A stretch of DNA of 64,000 bases from Chitinophagaceae bacterium. GTDB lineage: Bacteria; Bacteroidota; Bacteroidia; Chitinophagales; Chitinophagaceae. The notes beneath the pieces are model-generated. The model was not told the DNA's origin and did no database searches. It worked only from the letters and a program-made list of their open reading frames with translations. The stretch is taken from contig JADKIE010000004.1 in the NCBI GenBank assembly GCA_016721385.1, forward strand, positions 248,001 through 312,000. The letters are read 5' to 3'. The translations under genes were made by a program, and so were the position numbers. Shown here piece by piece: positions 37,756-46,260 of the stretch. How positions within the stretch are numbered: position 1 is the stretch's first letter; the number at the start of each line of letters is the position of its first letter.

Positions 37756-38937
37756 ATGAAACGGGCATTTTTATATAAAAAATATAGTTTAATAACTTTT
37801 GTTTGGGTGCTTTTTAGCACCCAAATTTTTTGTCAGTCATACACCGATGCTTTGATATATTTTGATGCCGGAAAACTTACTGAAGCTAAGCAACAAATAG
37901 ATGAATACATAATTAATAATGAAACAAATGTTAATGCACTGATATTAAAAAGTAAAATTTATTACGCTATAAGTGCAAATAAACAGTATAGCGAAACTAT
38001 TGCCGATGGTAAAAGCATAGCAGTAGAGGCTTTAAAAACTGCCGGCAATTACAACAATGCCATGGTTTATTCTATTTTAAAAGCCGAAAATTTTGCATTG
38101 CCGTTAAATTTACACAAAGACATAACCAACGAGGGAATAGTTTATTTTAACAGTGCTGCAGAGCGTAAGGATAAAGAATTATTTGCTCAGGCACTGGGTA
38201 AATTTAAAAAAGCACTGTCTTTTTCCGCATATATACACCAAAAAAATTGGGGTTTACCGGTATTAGATAGCAATAATTGGTACTATGCTGCAAAGTCTGC
38301 AATTTATGCAGGTAAGGAAGAAGAAGCATTGCTTTACGCAAAAAAAATAGCCGATAATCAAATATTGGAAACACAAACCTGTAAGGATTTTCAGCCTTTA
38401 TATGAATGGCTGGTATATTATTACAGAGCAGCAAAAAACGAAGCCTTGTTACAACGATATACAGATGTAGGTACATTACGTTTTCCAAAATCGGCATATT
38501 TTACCTTAAATTATATAGATTGGCTCAGAGAGGCGAATAATTACAGCCAACTAGTAGCAACCTATAAATTATTGTTTTCTAAAGGCTTTAATCACCGTAA
38601 ATATAAGCAGGCTTATTTTACCGATGTCTTTTTTAGTATGCAAGATTCAAGCATAAATCGAAACTTTTACAAAAAATTATTTGAAAAGGAAATAACGACA
38701 TATATAAGCACAAATTCTACCGATTTTAAAACCATTTTACTTGCAGGAAAATATTATAGAAATACGGGAGTAGAATTGCAACTTGAAAATAAGAAAGCAA
38801 ATAAGCAAAAAATTATCTCGGCTATTCATAAATCAAACAGCTTTCTTAAAAGGATAGTAGAGAATCGTTTAGCCAAGAAAGAGCAGGATCTTTATACTGA
38901 AGCTTTAATGTTGTTAAAGCTAAACAAGGGTAAGTGA
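37756..38937 (+). CDS. Exported TPR-like protein directly after gyrA
   Basis: A 393-residue protein with a signal peptide (ITFVWVLFSTQIFCQS) and helical repeats: YTDALIYFDAGKLTEAKQQI near residue 30, VNALILKSKIYYAISANKQY, and WYYAAKSAIYAGKEEEALLY near residue 175. It is probably a secreted or periplasmic TPR protein of unknown role. Its ATG follows the gyrA TAA with no spacer (TAAATG), so translation may depend on gyrA. I do not recognise the family. Intact frame. Confidence 0.7.
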   Translation: MKRAFLYKKYSLITFVWVLFSTQIFCQSYTDALIYFDAGKLTEAKQQIDEYIINNETNVNALILKSKIYYAISANKQYSETIADGKSIAVEALKTAGNYNNAMVYSILKAENFALPLNLHKDITNEGIVYFNSAAERKDKELFAQALGKFKKALSFSAYIHQKNWGLPVLDSNNWYYAAKSAIYAGKEEEALLYAKKIADNQILETQTCKDFQPLYEWLVYYYRAAKNEALLQRYTDVGTLRFPKSAYFTLNYIDWLREANNYSQLVATYKLLFSKGFNHRKYKQAYFTDVFFSMQDSSINRNFYKKLFEKEITTYISTNSTDFKTILLAGKYYRNTGVELQLENKKANKQKIISAIHKSNSFLKRIVENRLAKKEQDLYTEALMLLKLNKGK

Positions 38938-39020
38938 GTGTATTTTAAAAATATCTATTTAACATAATATTAATTATAGGAATTAATTATAGTTTAATCT
39001 GTATACTGATTGCTAACTCG

Positions 39021-39028
39021 TAAATTTG
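39021..39028 (+). promoter_or_regulatory. -7 promoter box 5 nt before the helicase
   Basis: TAAATTTG followed by C is a full match to TAnnTTTG, only 5 nt before the helicase ATG at 39034. Confidence 0.5.
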
Positions 39029-39033
39029 CGTAA

Positions 39034-40362
39034 ATGAACATAAATCAAGTACAAATAGACAAAACGTTGGTCAACTTAGGTATAGATCAATTAAATGAAA
39101 TGCAATTGGCTGCCATTAAAGCTAATGAAGAAAATAAAGACATAATACTCTTATCTGCTACCGGTTCTGGCAAAACCCTGGCATTTTTGTTGCCTTTAGT
39201 TGAATCGTTAAAGACCGATAACAAACATCCGCAGGCCTTAATAATTGTACCAAGCCGTGAACTTGCTATCCAAATTGATGATGTATTTAGGAAAATGCAA
39301 ACCGGCTTTAAAGTAACGCTGTGTTATGGCGGACACAAACGAGAAATTGAAGAAACGAATTTAATACAAGCTCCTGCCGTTATTATTGGCACTGCCGGCC
39401 GCTTGGCCGATCATATACGCAGAGGGAATTTTAACACAGCAGAAATATCAACTTTAATTTTAGATGAGTTTGATAAGTCTTTGGAAATGGGATTTTTAGA
39501 TGAAATGTCATTTATAGTCAATTCGTTAAAAAATATTTCTAAAAGGATACTTACATCTGCTACAGAAGCTGTAGAAGTTCCGGATTTTGTTGGCATAAAT
39601 GATCCTATTAAACTTAATTATTTATCCGAAAAATTAACTGAAGGCTTAGGTCTGGAAATTAAAACTGTACTATCACCCGAAAAAGATAAAATTGAAACCT
39701 TATTTACACTGCTTTGTTTTTTAGGAAACAGGTCATCTATCGTTTTTTGTAATCATAGAGAAGCTGTGGAACGAACAAGTGCCTTACTAAATGAAAAAGG
39801 TGTTTTAAATGTATTTTACCACGGCGGTATGGAGCAACAGGAACGAGATGCTGCACTTTGCAAGTTTAGAAACGGTACAAGCTCTATACTGGTTACAACA
39901 GATTTAGCTTCCCGTGGCTTAGATATACCAAATATCAGAAACATTATTCATTACCATTTGCCAAATGATGAAGCCTATTTTACGCATCGTAACGGCCGCA
40001 CTGCCCGTATGGATAGCAGCGGAACAACTTTTGTTATATATAGTGCCGAAGAAAAATTGCCTGATTACATTACTGAAAAAGCAACAACACAAACACTTTT
40101 AAGCGAATACGACTTACCTGAAAAACCAAAATGGAGCACCCTGTTTATTGCTGCCGGTAAAAAAGACAAAGTAAATAAGATTGATATTGTAGGCTTTTTA
40201 AGCAAAAAGGGCGAACTTAAAAAAGAAGATATTGGCCTTATTGAAGTAAAAGACTTTTTTTCGTTTGTTGCAATTAAAAAGATAAAAGTTAGCGAAACTT
40301 TACGCTTAATAAAAGACGAAAAAATTAAGAACAAAAAAGTGAAGATTGATATTGCTAAGTAA
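39034..40362 (+). CDS. DEAD-box-type RNA helicase, DbpA-like
   Basis: A 442-residue ATP-dependent RNA helicase. Motifs in order: Q-motif region NEMQLAAIKA, motif I SATGSGKT, motif Ia PSRELAIQ, motif II DEFD (in place of DEAD), motif III SAT, TTDLASRGLD and motif VI HRNGRTAR. The C-terminal about 65 residues (VDIVGFLSKKGELKKEDIGL-type, followed by VKDFFSFVAI) form a DbpA-type RNA-binding domain, suggesting work on 23S rRNA in 50S assembly. The DEFD variant followed by KSLE occurs in Bacteroidota relatives. The last codons lie inside a long hairpin that serves as terminator for the opposite gene. Intact frame. Confidence 0.9.
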   Translation: MNINQVQIDKTLVNLGIDQLNEMQLAAIKANEENKDIILLSATGSGKTLAFLLPLVESLKTDNKHPQALIIVPSRELAIQIDDVFRKMQTGFKVTLCYGGHKREIEETNLIQAPAVIIGTAGRLADHIRRGNFNTAEISTLILDEFDKSLEMGFLDEMSFIVNSLKNISKRILTSATEAVEVPDFVGINDPIKLNYLSEKLTEGLGLEIKTVLSPEKDKIETLFTLLCFLGNRSSIVFCNHREAVERTSALLNEKGVLNVFYHGGMEQQERDAALCKFRNGTSSILVTTDLASRGLDIPNIRNIIHYHLPNDEAYFTHRNGRTARMDSSGTTFVIYSAEEKLPDYITEKATTQTLLSEYDLPEKPKWSTLFIAAGKKDKVNKIDIVGFLSKKGELKKEDIGLIEVKDFFSFVAIKKIKVSETLRLIKDEKIKNKKVKIDIAK

Positions 40363-40377
40363 TATCAATCTTCACTT
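40337..40377 (-). terminator. Long hairpin overlapping the helicase 3' end
   Basis: A perfect 17-bp inverted repeat (40337-40353 and 40361-40377, arm AAGTGAAGATTGATATT) with a 7-nt loop. On the minus strand it is followed by TTTTTT, making a strong terminator for the peroxidase gene. The plus-strand arm encodes the last codons of the helicase and its stop lies in the loop. Confidence 0.8.
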
Positions 40378-40400
40378 AAAAATAATTTGGAAATATTTAT

Positions 40401-41603
40401 CTATAAAAACGGATTACCCCATTTCTTATCTGTATACACATTTGTTCCTGATAATGTCCTTAAAAACGCAATCAACGCATTTACTTCTTGTGCTGCATAA
40501 TTTAATCTTTGTCCCTGGCCGTTTGGCGTAAGCCGAGGATCTAAATTGGTATTTCCGGGTGCAATGTTTATTATTCCGTAATGGCCTATTGCCGTTTGAA
40601 GATTTGGAATATTTCCTGTATGCATCATCGGGCCGTTTTCTCTGCCTGCAGTATTCACCAAATCTCTTAAACTAGGTGCCCGGGTTACTGTAATATCTAT
40701 ACCTGTACCCGATATTTTGCCAATAATTCCATTGTTTTTTGTGTTAGGGTCAATATCAAATTCAGGTGCATTATGGCAGCCATTACAACCTACTCCACCG
40801 CCGGTTCTGTTTCCGGTAGCATCAAAAACAGGTGGTGTAATAAACAGTTGCTTTCCTGTATTTTCTTGTGCTGTAAAATTTGGAAAAGGTTGCCCATCAT
40901 TTGCTACCTGAGCCCTTCCTGCATCATATTTAGAATCGAAAGACTGAATACTGCGTACAAATTGAGCCATACATTCCTGCATACGGGCTTCGGTTATACT
41001 TGCATCGCCATAAACAAATTTAAATAGTTCGGTATAGTAACCAATACCTTGCAGCTTGGTTAACAAATTAGCTAAACTTGGTCTACCACTTTGTCCGCTA
41101 AAGCCCATTTCGGCATGGTCTTGTATTGGTTTGGTAGTTTGTTGTTCCAAACTTGCAGCCCTTTCATCCCAAAAGAATTTTTGCTCTACAGCAAAACGGG
41201 CATTTATTAAACGCATTGAGTGCCGCCCAGTTACACCGCCTGCAACCCCTGCACTGGCAATTGCTGTATCGCTAAAAGCAAACTCTTGCTTATGGCAACT
41301 TCCACAAGAAACGGTGTTATCTATGCTTAAATTTTTATCGTAAAATAATACTCTACCCAAGGTGGCTTTAGCATTACTAATTGCATTAGCACCTGTATTA
41401 TCCTTATTGGGTACCAAATAAGCAGGCTTGCCTTGATTAGCGTAATTGGCTAAACTGTTAGGGTCAATATTTGTACCAAATGCAGCTTTAATTGAAGCAT
41501 ACGTATCAACCGGTGTAGGTGTTGTATTATCTGTTTTTGAGCAGCTAACTGCTGCAATTAGTGCAAGAAAAACACCTGCAATAGAAATTTGTGTTTTGGT
41601 CAT
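40401..41603 (-). CDS. Di-haem cytochrome c peroxidase / MauG-like lipoprotein
   Basis: A 400-residue exported protein. A lipoprotein signal ends at AAVSC (residues about 18-22). Two CxxCH haem sites are visible: SCGSCHKQEFAFSD near residue 99 and CNGCHNAPEF near residue 274. The family stretches FWDERAASLEQQTTKPI and NARFAVEQKFFWDE flank the first haem. Such proteins reduce hydrogen peroxide with electrons from a c-type cytochrome, or oxidise protein residues in MauG. The acidic pair and spacing fit bacterial CCP. It is monocistronic, with a strong terminator. Intact frame. Confidence 0.9.
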   Translation of the reverse strand: MTKTQISIAGVFLALIAAVSCSKTDNTTPTPVDTYASIKAAFGTNIDPNSLANYANQGKPAYLVPNKDNTGANAISNAKATLGRVLFYDKNLSIDNTVSCGSCHKQEFAFSDTAIASAGVAGGVTGRHSMRLINARFAVEQKFFWDERAASLEQQTTKPIQDHAEMGFSGQSGRPSLANLLTKLQGIGYYTELFKFVYGDASITEARMQECMAQFVRSIQSFDSKYDAGRAQVANDGQPFPNFTAQENTGKQLFITPPVFDATGNRTGGGVGCNGCHNAPEFDIDPNTKNNGIIGKISGTGIDITVTRAPSLRDLVNTAGRENGPMMHTGNIPNLQTAIGHYGIINIAPGNTNLDPRLTPNGQGQRLNYAAQEVNALIAFLRTLSGTNVYTDKKWGNPFL

Positions 41604-41703
41604 AGTAAATATTTAAAGTTAAAATAGGTTTGGTTGTAAATAGAAAATAAGATTTTGATTTGACTTACTATAAAATGATTCGTTTAAGGGCTACTAAATA
41701 AAT

Positions 41704-42254
41704 TTATCTTGGCGGCGGCATATCCTCTCTCCCGGAGGATGAGGTGGTTGCATGTTAAAGCCATCGGGCGGCGGAGGAAGTTCCTGCGACCTTCTGGGTT
41801 GAGCCATACGATGCAAAATATCTTTAATTATACTATCAAATTTCTTTTGTTGTTCGGCATTGCAAATTGCTCTAAGCTTTTGAAAATGCTTGTAATTATA
41901 AAGCTCCAACTCTCCTATGGCATTGGCAACTTTGTTACTTTCTGTTTTCAATAATGCGTCTGCTGTGTTGTTTTGCAATAAGCTGAAGAATGAATCTTTT
42001 GCCAATCGGATATTATCCTGAAAGCTTTTTTGTCCTTCTCTATGTTCCTTAACCAATTGCATGTAGGTTGCCTGTTGGCTGCTGTTTAATTTAAGTTCCC
42101 GTATTATAAATTCAAATGCCGGCATTTGTTCGGCAAAAGCCGGACTATGTGCAATATTTCTTTGCTTCCAAAGCAATACCAATGTTACAATATTTGCTGT
42201 AAGTAGTAATATTGTAAGTATGGTGAGCCAGCGGTTATTTTTAAAATTTTCCAT
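41704..42254 (-). CDS. Membrane-anchored Spy/CpxP-like periplasmic sensor
   Basis: A protein with an N-terminal transmembrane helix (LTILTILLLTANIVTLVLLW) and a helical periplasmic part. Its sequence ELKLNSSQQATYMQLVKEHR followed by LRAICNAEQQKKFDSIIKDI resembles the LTxxQ-type Spy/CpxP and CnrX heavy-metal-sensor families. The proline-rich tail PPPPDGFNMQPPHPPGE probably ends as RDMPPPR with a stop at 41704-41706, if one G is restored near 41724. As read, the frame ends at 41694 in a less natural tail. The start is taken as the ATG at 42252-42254, because the earlier ATG overlaps the anti-sigma-like gene. Third gene of the ECF operon. Confidence 0.7.
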
Positions 42255-42264
42255 AAATAAAGTA

Positions 42265-42585
42265 TTACTGATAAACAGATGCAACATCTAAATTATACGC
42301 ATTAGCAAAGGTTTCAATTGTTATTGATTTATTTGTTTGCATAATTTCTTCTGATTTAGGCAAATGTTTAAACTCAACCAAAGAAAAAATATTTACTGTT
42401 AAAACCACACACAGCAATGCAACAACAAATAGAGGCTTAAATGCAAATGTTTTTTTGGCTGAAGAGGTAAGTAATTGCTGTTGCATCCTCCCTTTTAGCC
42501 GTGTATAAAAAAATGCAGGGGCTTCTGCCTTTTGCAGGCCGTTCAGGCTTTCCAGTATCTCTTTTTCGCTAATTTTATTTGTCAT
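42265..42585 (-). CDS. Putative anti-sigma factor, single-pass membrane protein
   Basis: A 106-residue protein with a cytoplasmic N-terminal helix region (EKEILESLNGLQKAEAPAFF, then TRLKGRMQQQL), one transmembrane helix (FKPLFVVALLCVVLTVNIFS, residues about 48-67) and a short periplasmic tail. It lies 47 bp after the ECF sigma gene and 10 bp before the Spy-like gene. Position and topology suggest a zinc-less anti-sigma factor similar in layout to CnrY, but the sequence alone is not diagnostic. Confidence 0.6.
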   Translation of the reverse strand: MTNKISEKEILESLNGLQKAEAPAFFYTRLKGRMQQQLLTSSAKKTFAFKPLFVVALLCVVLTVNIFSLVEFKHLPKSEEIMQTNKSITIETFANAYNLDVASVYQ

Positions 42586-42632
42586 TATATGTGTATTATT
42601 AAGTTAGAAGCCTTTATTTAATAAAATCTTCG

Positions 42633-43194
42633 CTACACCGGTAATTTTTTAATTTTTTTTCGAAGATTTTGTTTTGCCCTTTGCAACAAAGCGTCCACTG
42701 CTGCTTCGGTTGTATTCAAAATGGCCGAAATTTCTTTATAGCTTAGTTCTTCTACTTTATTTAAAATAAATGCGCTACGCTGGTTTTCGGGTAATTCGTT
42801 CATCAACTTAAATAAAACAGCCGCAGCCTCTTTGCTATCTAATTGTACACCGGGATGGTTAAAATCTTCGGATTCGTAAATGGGCGTATTATCTGCATTA
42901 AACAAAGCTGTTAAAACCCAAATCGCTTTTTCCTCTTTTACTTCGAAGATGATCGAGGCATTTTGTAACAGTAATCCTGTATATCCAGGTAGATAAGGTT
43001 GAATTACTTTTAAATGCATGTATGGAGCGGTAAACTTGTATAAACACTTCCTGTGCAGCATCTTCGGCATCTGCTGAATTCTGCAAAAAACCCAGTGCAG
43101 TATTATACACTCTATCTTGAAATAAGGTAACTAATTCTGTAAATGCAGGTTCTTCTCCATTTTGGAGACCAATAATTAGTTCTTGTTCTTTCAA
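42633..43194 (-). CDS. ECF RNA polymerase sigma factor (frame broken twice)
   Basis: An extracytoplasmic-function sigma-70 factor. Region 2 is FTELVTLFQDRVYNTALGFL, then DAEDAAQEVFIQVYRSIHAF and STWIYRITVTKCLDHLR. Region 4 is LMNELPENQRSAFILNKVEE and LSYKEISAILNTTEAAVDAL. The two regions lie in different frames. Restoring one base in each of the short runs at 42936-42939 and 42913-42916 joins them through LRSKKRKKRFGFLTALFNAD, a natural basic linker. About 187 residues, typical of the class. It is followed by a putative membrane anti-sigma and a Spy/CnrX-like protein, suggesting an envelope or metal stress response. Confidence 0.88.
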
Positions 43195-43242
43195 ATAATG
43201 AGTGTTTTGGGGTTAGACGCTTAATATTCAAAAACCCATCGG

Positions 43243-44302
43243 TTAGTTGTTATTTTTAAAAGAAGTTATGTATTCAATTATTTGTTTATTAAATAATTGC
43301 CCTTCGTTAAATAAAAACGAATGTTCAATAGGCATTACATATATGGGAAAATTTGCCAATTCTTTTTCAAATTTTTGAAGCCGTACAGCGTCTTTTTTCT
43401 GTGGTTAATATAATTTTAGATTCGCTTTTTATACGATTAAACTGTTTTTTTATTTCGGCTAAATCATCCATATCAAAAATATGATGATCCGGAAATTTAA
43501 GCATATCGTATGTGTGCATCATTTTAGTAAGATATTCCTTCAAAGCCTTTGGGTTTGCTATACCACAAACTAATAAAATGTTTGTTTCAGCAGTAGCTTC
43601 CAATGCCGTTTTATTAAACAAATGAAAAGGCCTTGTGTACACAATCTGTGTAAAAAAAACAGTCTGTTTATTGGCAGGCTTAATTTCTGCAATCAGTTTA
43701 GTTTTTTCTTGCTCACTTAAATCAGTTTTACACTTTGTAACAACAATGATGTCGGCTCGGTTCTTGCTAACTTTAACATCTCGTAAATCGCCGGCCGGCA
43801 GCATCAAATCTCTGGTCAATAAGTTTTTATACTCAGTAAGTAAAATATTTAGCCCGGCATGTACATATCTGTGCTGAAAGGCATCATCTAAAATTATCAC
43901 ATCGGTATCTGGCCTGTCGTGCAGCAATTGCGGTATAGCCTCTACCCTTTCTTCACCAACGGCAATGGAAACATCTTTAAATTTTTGATGAAACTGCATA
44001 GGTTCGTCGCCAATTTCCAATGCTGTAGTTTCTTTACTGGCCAATGCGTAGCCTTTGGTTTTGCGTTTGTAGCCTCTGCTTAAAGCTGCAACTTTGTAAT
44101 TGTCTTTAAGCAGTCGAATAAGATACTCCGTCATAGGTGTTTTACCTGTGCCGCCTACCGCCAAATTACCCACACATATCAAAGGAAAATTAAACGTAAC
44201 AGATTTTAAAATATTTTTATCAAACATCCAGTTACGCAGCCATATGGCTCCGCCATACACTAACGAAAAAGGAAGCAATAAATATCGAAAGCTTTTAAGC
44301 AT
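43243..44302 (-). CDS. lpxK: Tetraacyldisaccharide 4'-kinase (frame broken once)
   Basis: Phosphorylates the lipid A disaccharide at the 4' position at the inner membrane. Family features are the N-terminal membrane-associated stretch FRYLLLPFSLVYGGAIWLRN, the P-loop VGNLAVGGTGKTPMTEYLI, SRGYKRKTKGY, DEPMQFHQKF and ILDDAFQHRYV. The frame ends early in LTTEKRRCTASKI. Removing one T from the run at 43393-43398 gives LTTEKDAVRLQKFEKELANF and continues to a TAA at 43243-43245, including the conserved TTEKDAVR. Repaired length about 352 residues, normal. This one break is a base gain and not a loss. Confidence 0.92.
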
Positions 44303-44306
44303 ATTT

Positions 44307-44879
44307 TTAAAAAGTAAAGATACTATCGGGAGTAATACAGTAATCTAATTTTACATCAAATGCATTTATATCGTCTATACTATCAATTGGATCAAAATAA
44401 CTAAATCCAACTTTTACCACATCTTCCCTGCATTCTTTAAAAAATTTATCGTAATAGCCTTTGCCATATCCTACACGGTAGCCATGTTTGTCAAAAGCTA
44501 ACAGTGGCACCAGTATTAAATCAATTTCTTCAGGAAACATATCTAATCCATCTTCGGGTTCATCTATCCCAAACCTGTTTGGTTTAAATACAGTATCATC
44601 ATCCACTACAACACTAATCATTGTATCGTCCTCTTCATTTACAACAGGGTAAAAAAGGGTTTGATTTGGGTTTTTAAAATAGCAGTAATCGGTAATTAAC
44701 TGTGGGTTAAATTCGTTAAATTTTTCAAATGGCGCATAAGTCATTATCAATGCCGGGATCTCAATATCCAACTGCTGAAATTGTATCAGCATTAAATCAT
44801 CTAATTTGTTTTTTTGCTGCGATGTTATTCCAATACGCTTTTCTATATATAATTTTCTGATAGCAGCTTTTGCATACAT
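44307..44879 (-). CDS. 5-formyltetrahydrofolate cyclo-ligase
   Basis: A 190-residue enzyme that uses ATP to convert 5-formyl-THF to 5,10-methenyl-THF. It shows the N-terminal KAAIRKLYIEKR basic segment, a GIDEPEDG loop near residue 105, and the family motif LLAFDKHGYRVGYGKGYYDK near residue 136. Its ATG overlaps the rsmD stop by 1 nt (TAATG) and it is followed 4 nt later by lpxK, so rsmD, this gene and lpxK look like one operon. Intact frame. Confidence 0.9.
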   Translation of the reverse strand: MYAKAAIRKLYIEKRIGITSQQKNKLDDLMLIQFQQLDIEIPALIMTYAPFEKFNEFNPQLITDYCYFKNPNQTLFYPVVNEEDDTMISVVVDDDTVFKPNRFGIDEPEDGLDMFPEEIDLILVPLLAFDKHGYRVGYGKGYYDKFFKECREDVVKVGFSYFDPIDSIDDINAFDVKLDYCITPDSIFTF

Positions 44880-45417
44880 TAATCTTGTATAAAAATGGAG
44901 AAAATAGTTGTACCATAGTTGCGTTCGGTTTTATAGCCTGCAAATTTTTTATAATTATTACGAGGTGTATGTTCTAAAACAAACCAGCCTTTTGGTAATA
45001 GTAATTTATTTTCAAAAACTTTTTTAGGCAAATCATCTATAGTGGTAAGTGCGTATGGAGGGCCTGCAAAAATAAAATTGTACTGCTCAGTAGTTGTGTC
45101 CATAAATTTAAAAACATCCGACTTTACAACTTTAAAATTTTCAAACGCCAATTGTTTGGATGTTTTTTTATAAACTCATACATTGCGGTATCTTTTTCTA
45201 CAATGGTAACATCTGTTACTCCCCTGCTTGCCAGTTCATAACTAATGCATCCGGTGCCACCAAATAAATCAAGTGTTTTAAGTGATTCAATTTCTAAATT
45301 ATTTTGTAATACATTAAAAAGCCCTTCCTTGGCAATATCGGTAGTAGGCCTTGTATAAGGCATGTTGGATGGTGGCGAAATTCGCCTTCCACCATGTATG
45401 CCACTAATTATACGCAT
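44879..45417 (-). CDS. rsmD: RsmD-type 16S rRNA guanine methyltransferase (frame broken once)
   Basis: Adds N2-methyl to G966 of 16S rRNA. The start MRIISGIHGGRRISPPSNMP, the RPTTDIAKEGLFNVL stretch and the SAM loop LDLFGGTGCISYELASRG are typical. The frame breaks in the T7 run at 45163-45169. One base restored gives IKKTSKQLAFENFKVV and joins the second frame. Repaired length about 180 residues. The catalytic motif reads FAGPPYAL, where RsmD usually has DPPY or NPPY, so a Gly stands at the Asp/Asn position. That could be a real lineage variant or a base error (GGC for GAC). It overlaps DUF3822 by 10 bp. Confidence 0.85.
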
Positions 45418-46217
45418 GATATATAAGCAAACAAGTGAGAAAAATAGTGTTCGGGCAAAGCCTTTATTTCATCGGCATATTCAAAGTTACCGGGCAATGA
45501 TGCAAAATTAATATTGTCAAAATATTTGTATAGTTCATTATGCAAATTCGACCATTTTTCTATCATTCCACAAACAATCAACTCTATATTGGCTAAATCG
45601 ATATTAGCTTGTTGCAGCATTGCTAACAAATAATACGCAACATCTTCGCCATTACTAAAATCAAACTGTTGTATTAGCTGTAAATTATTTTCTTTACAAA
45701 GTAACACTGTAAAATGCTTTGCATAAAAAACAATAAATAGCTTAGTGCCTTTTAACTCAATCACATCAGGCAATAATGAATATTGATGCGTATAATTTGC
45801 AAACGGAAATTTTTGTGATATTGCTTTTTGTATAGTTTCGGTTACCTTATAAGCATTATGTATATTATGCCTGTATAAAAAATCTGTTTTTAATTCATCT
45901 GCATTAATATTTCCGTAAATAAGCTCCAGCGATTGCTTTGCAGCATCTGTAGTGAAAAAAGCCGGTGGAATTAACATGCTTTGTTTGCCTGCACAAATAA
46001 TATTTACTTTACTAAAAGCTTGTTGCAATATGTTTTCTTCGTTCAATACTGTGTTTAATTGCGTTTGAGCATTTTCATCGTCAAAGACATAAGCAGCTAA
46101 CGTTGTAATGGAATTATTTTGAAAAGTGCAAACATATAAATGCTTTGCATCAATTTCGGCAATTAATTGTGCCGGTTGGTTAGTATTAAAATTATTTATA
46201 TAAAATGTTGGAGTCAC
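45408..46217 (-). CDS. DUF3822 family protein
   Basis: A protein of about 269 residues matching the Bacteroidota DUF3822 family, commonly found beside rsmD, with an actin/ASKHA-like fold inferred from relatives. Visible stretches are QLIAEIDAKHLYVCTFQNNS, LELIYGNINADELKTDFLYR and QFDFSNGEDVAYYLLAMLQQ. The GTG at 46215-46217 (MTPTFYINNF) is preferred. The upstream ATG at 46271 would overlap the start of the divergent MATE gene and its promoter. The reading frame itself is open to 46271. Function unknown. Confidence 0.72.
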   Translation of the reverse strand: MTPTFYINNFNTNQPAQLIAEIDAKHLYVCTFQNNSITTLAAYVFDDENAQTQLNTVLNEENILQQAFSKVNIICAGKQSMLIPPAFFTTDAAKQSLELIYGNINADELKTDFLYRHNIHNAYKVTETIQKAISQKFPFANYTHQYSLLPDVIELKGTKLFIVFYAKHFTVLLCKENNLQLIQQFDFSNGEDVAYYLLAMLQQANIDLANIELIVCGMIEKWSNLHNELYKYFDNINFASLPGNFEYADEIKALPEHYFSHLFAYISCV

Positions 46218-46245
46218 TAAATGTGTTTTGGCAGGCAAAATAAGA

Positions 46246-46253
46246 TATTTTTG
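46246..46253 (+). promoter_or_regulatory. -7 promoter box 7 nt before the MATE gene
   Basis: TATTTTTG followed by C matches TAnnTTTG. It ends 7 nt before ATG 46261, leaving at most a few nucleotides of leader. Confidence 0.45.
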
Positions 46254-46260
46254 CCTACTT

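Noticed and set aside
46228..46260. Longer N-terminus of the MATE gene from ATG 46228
   Set aside because: The added stretch overlaps a full TAnnTTTG promoter box and is not like the start of MATE proteins. ATG 46261 fits better.
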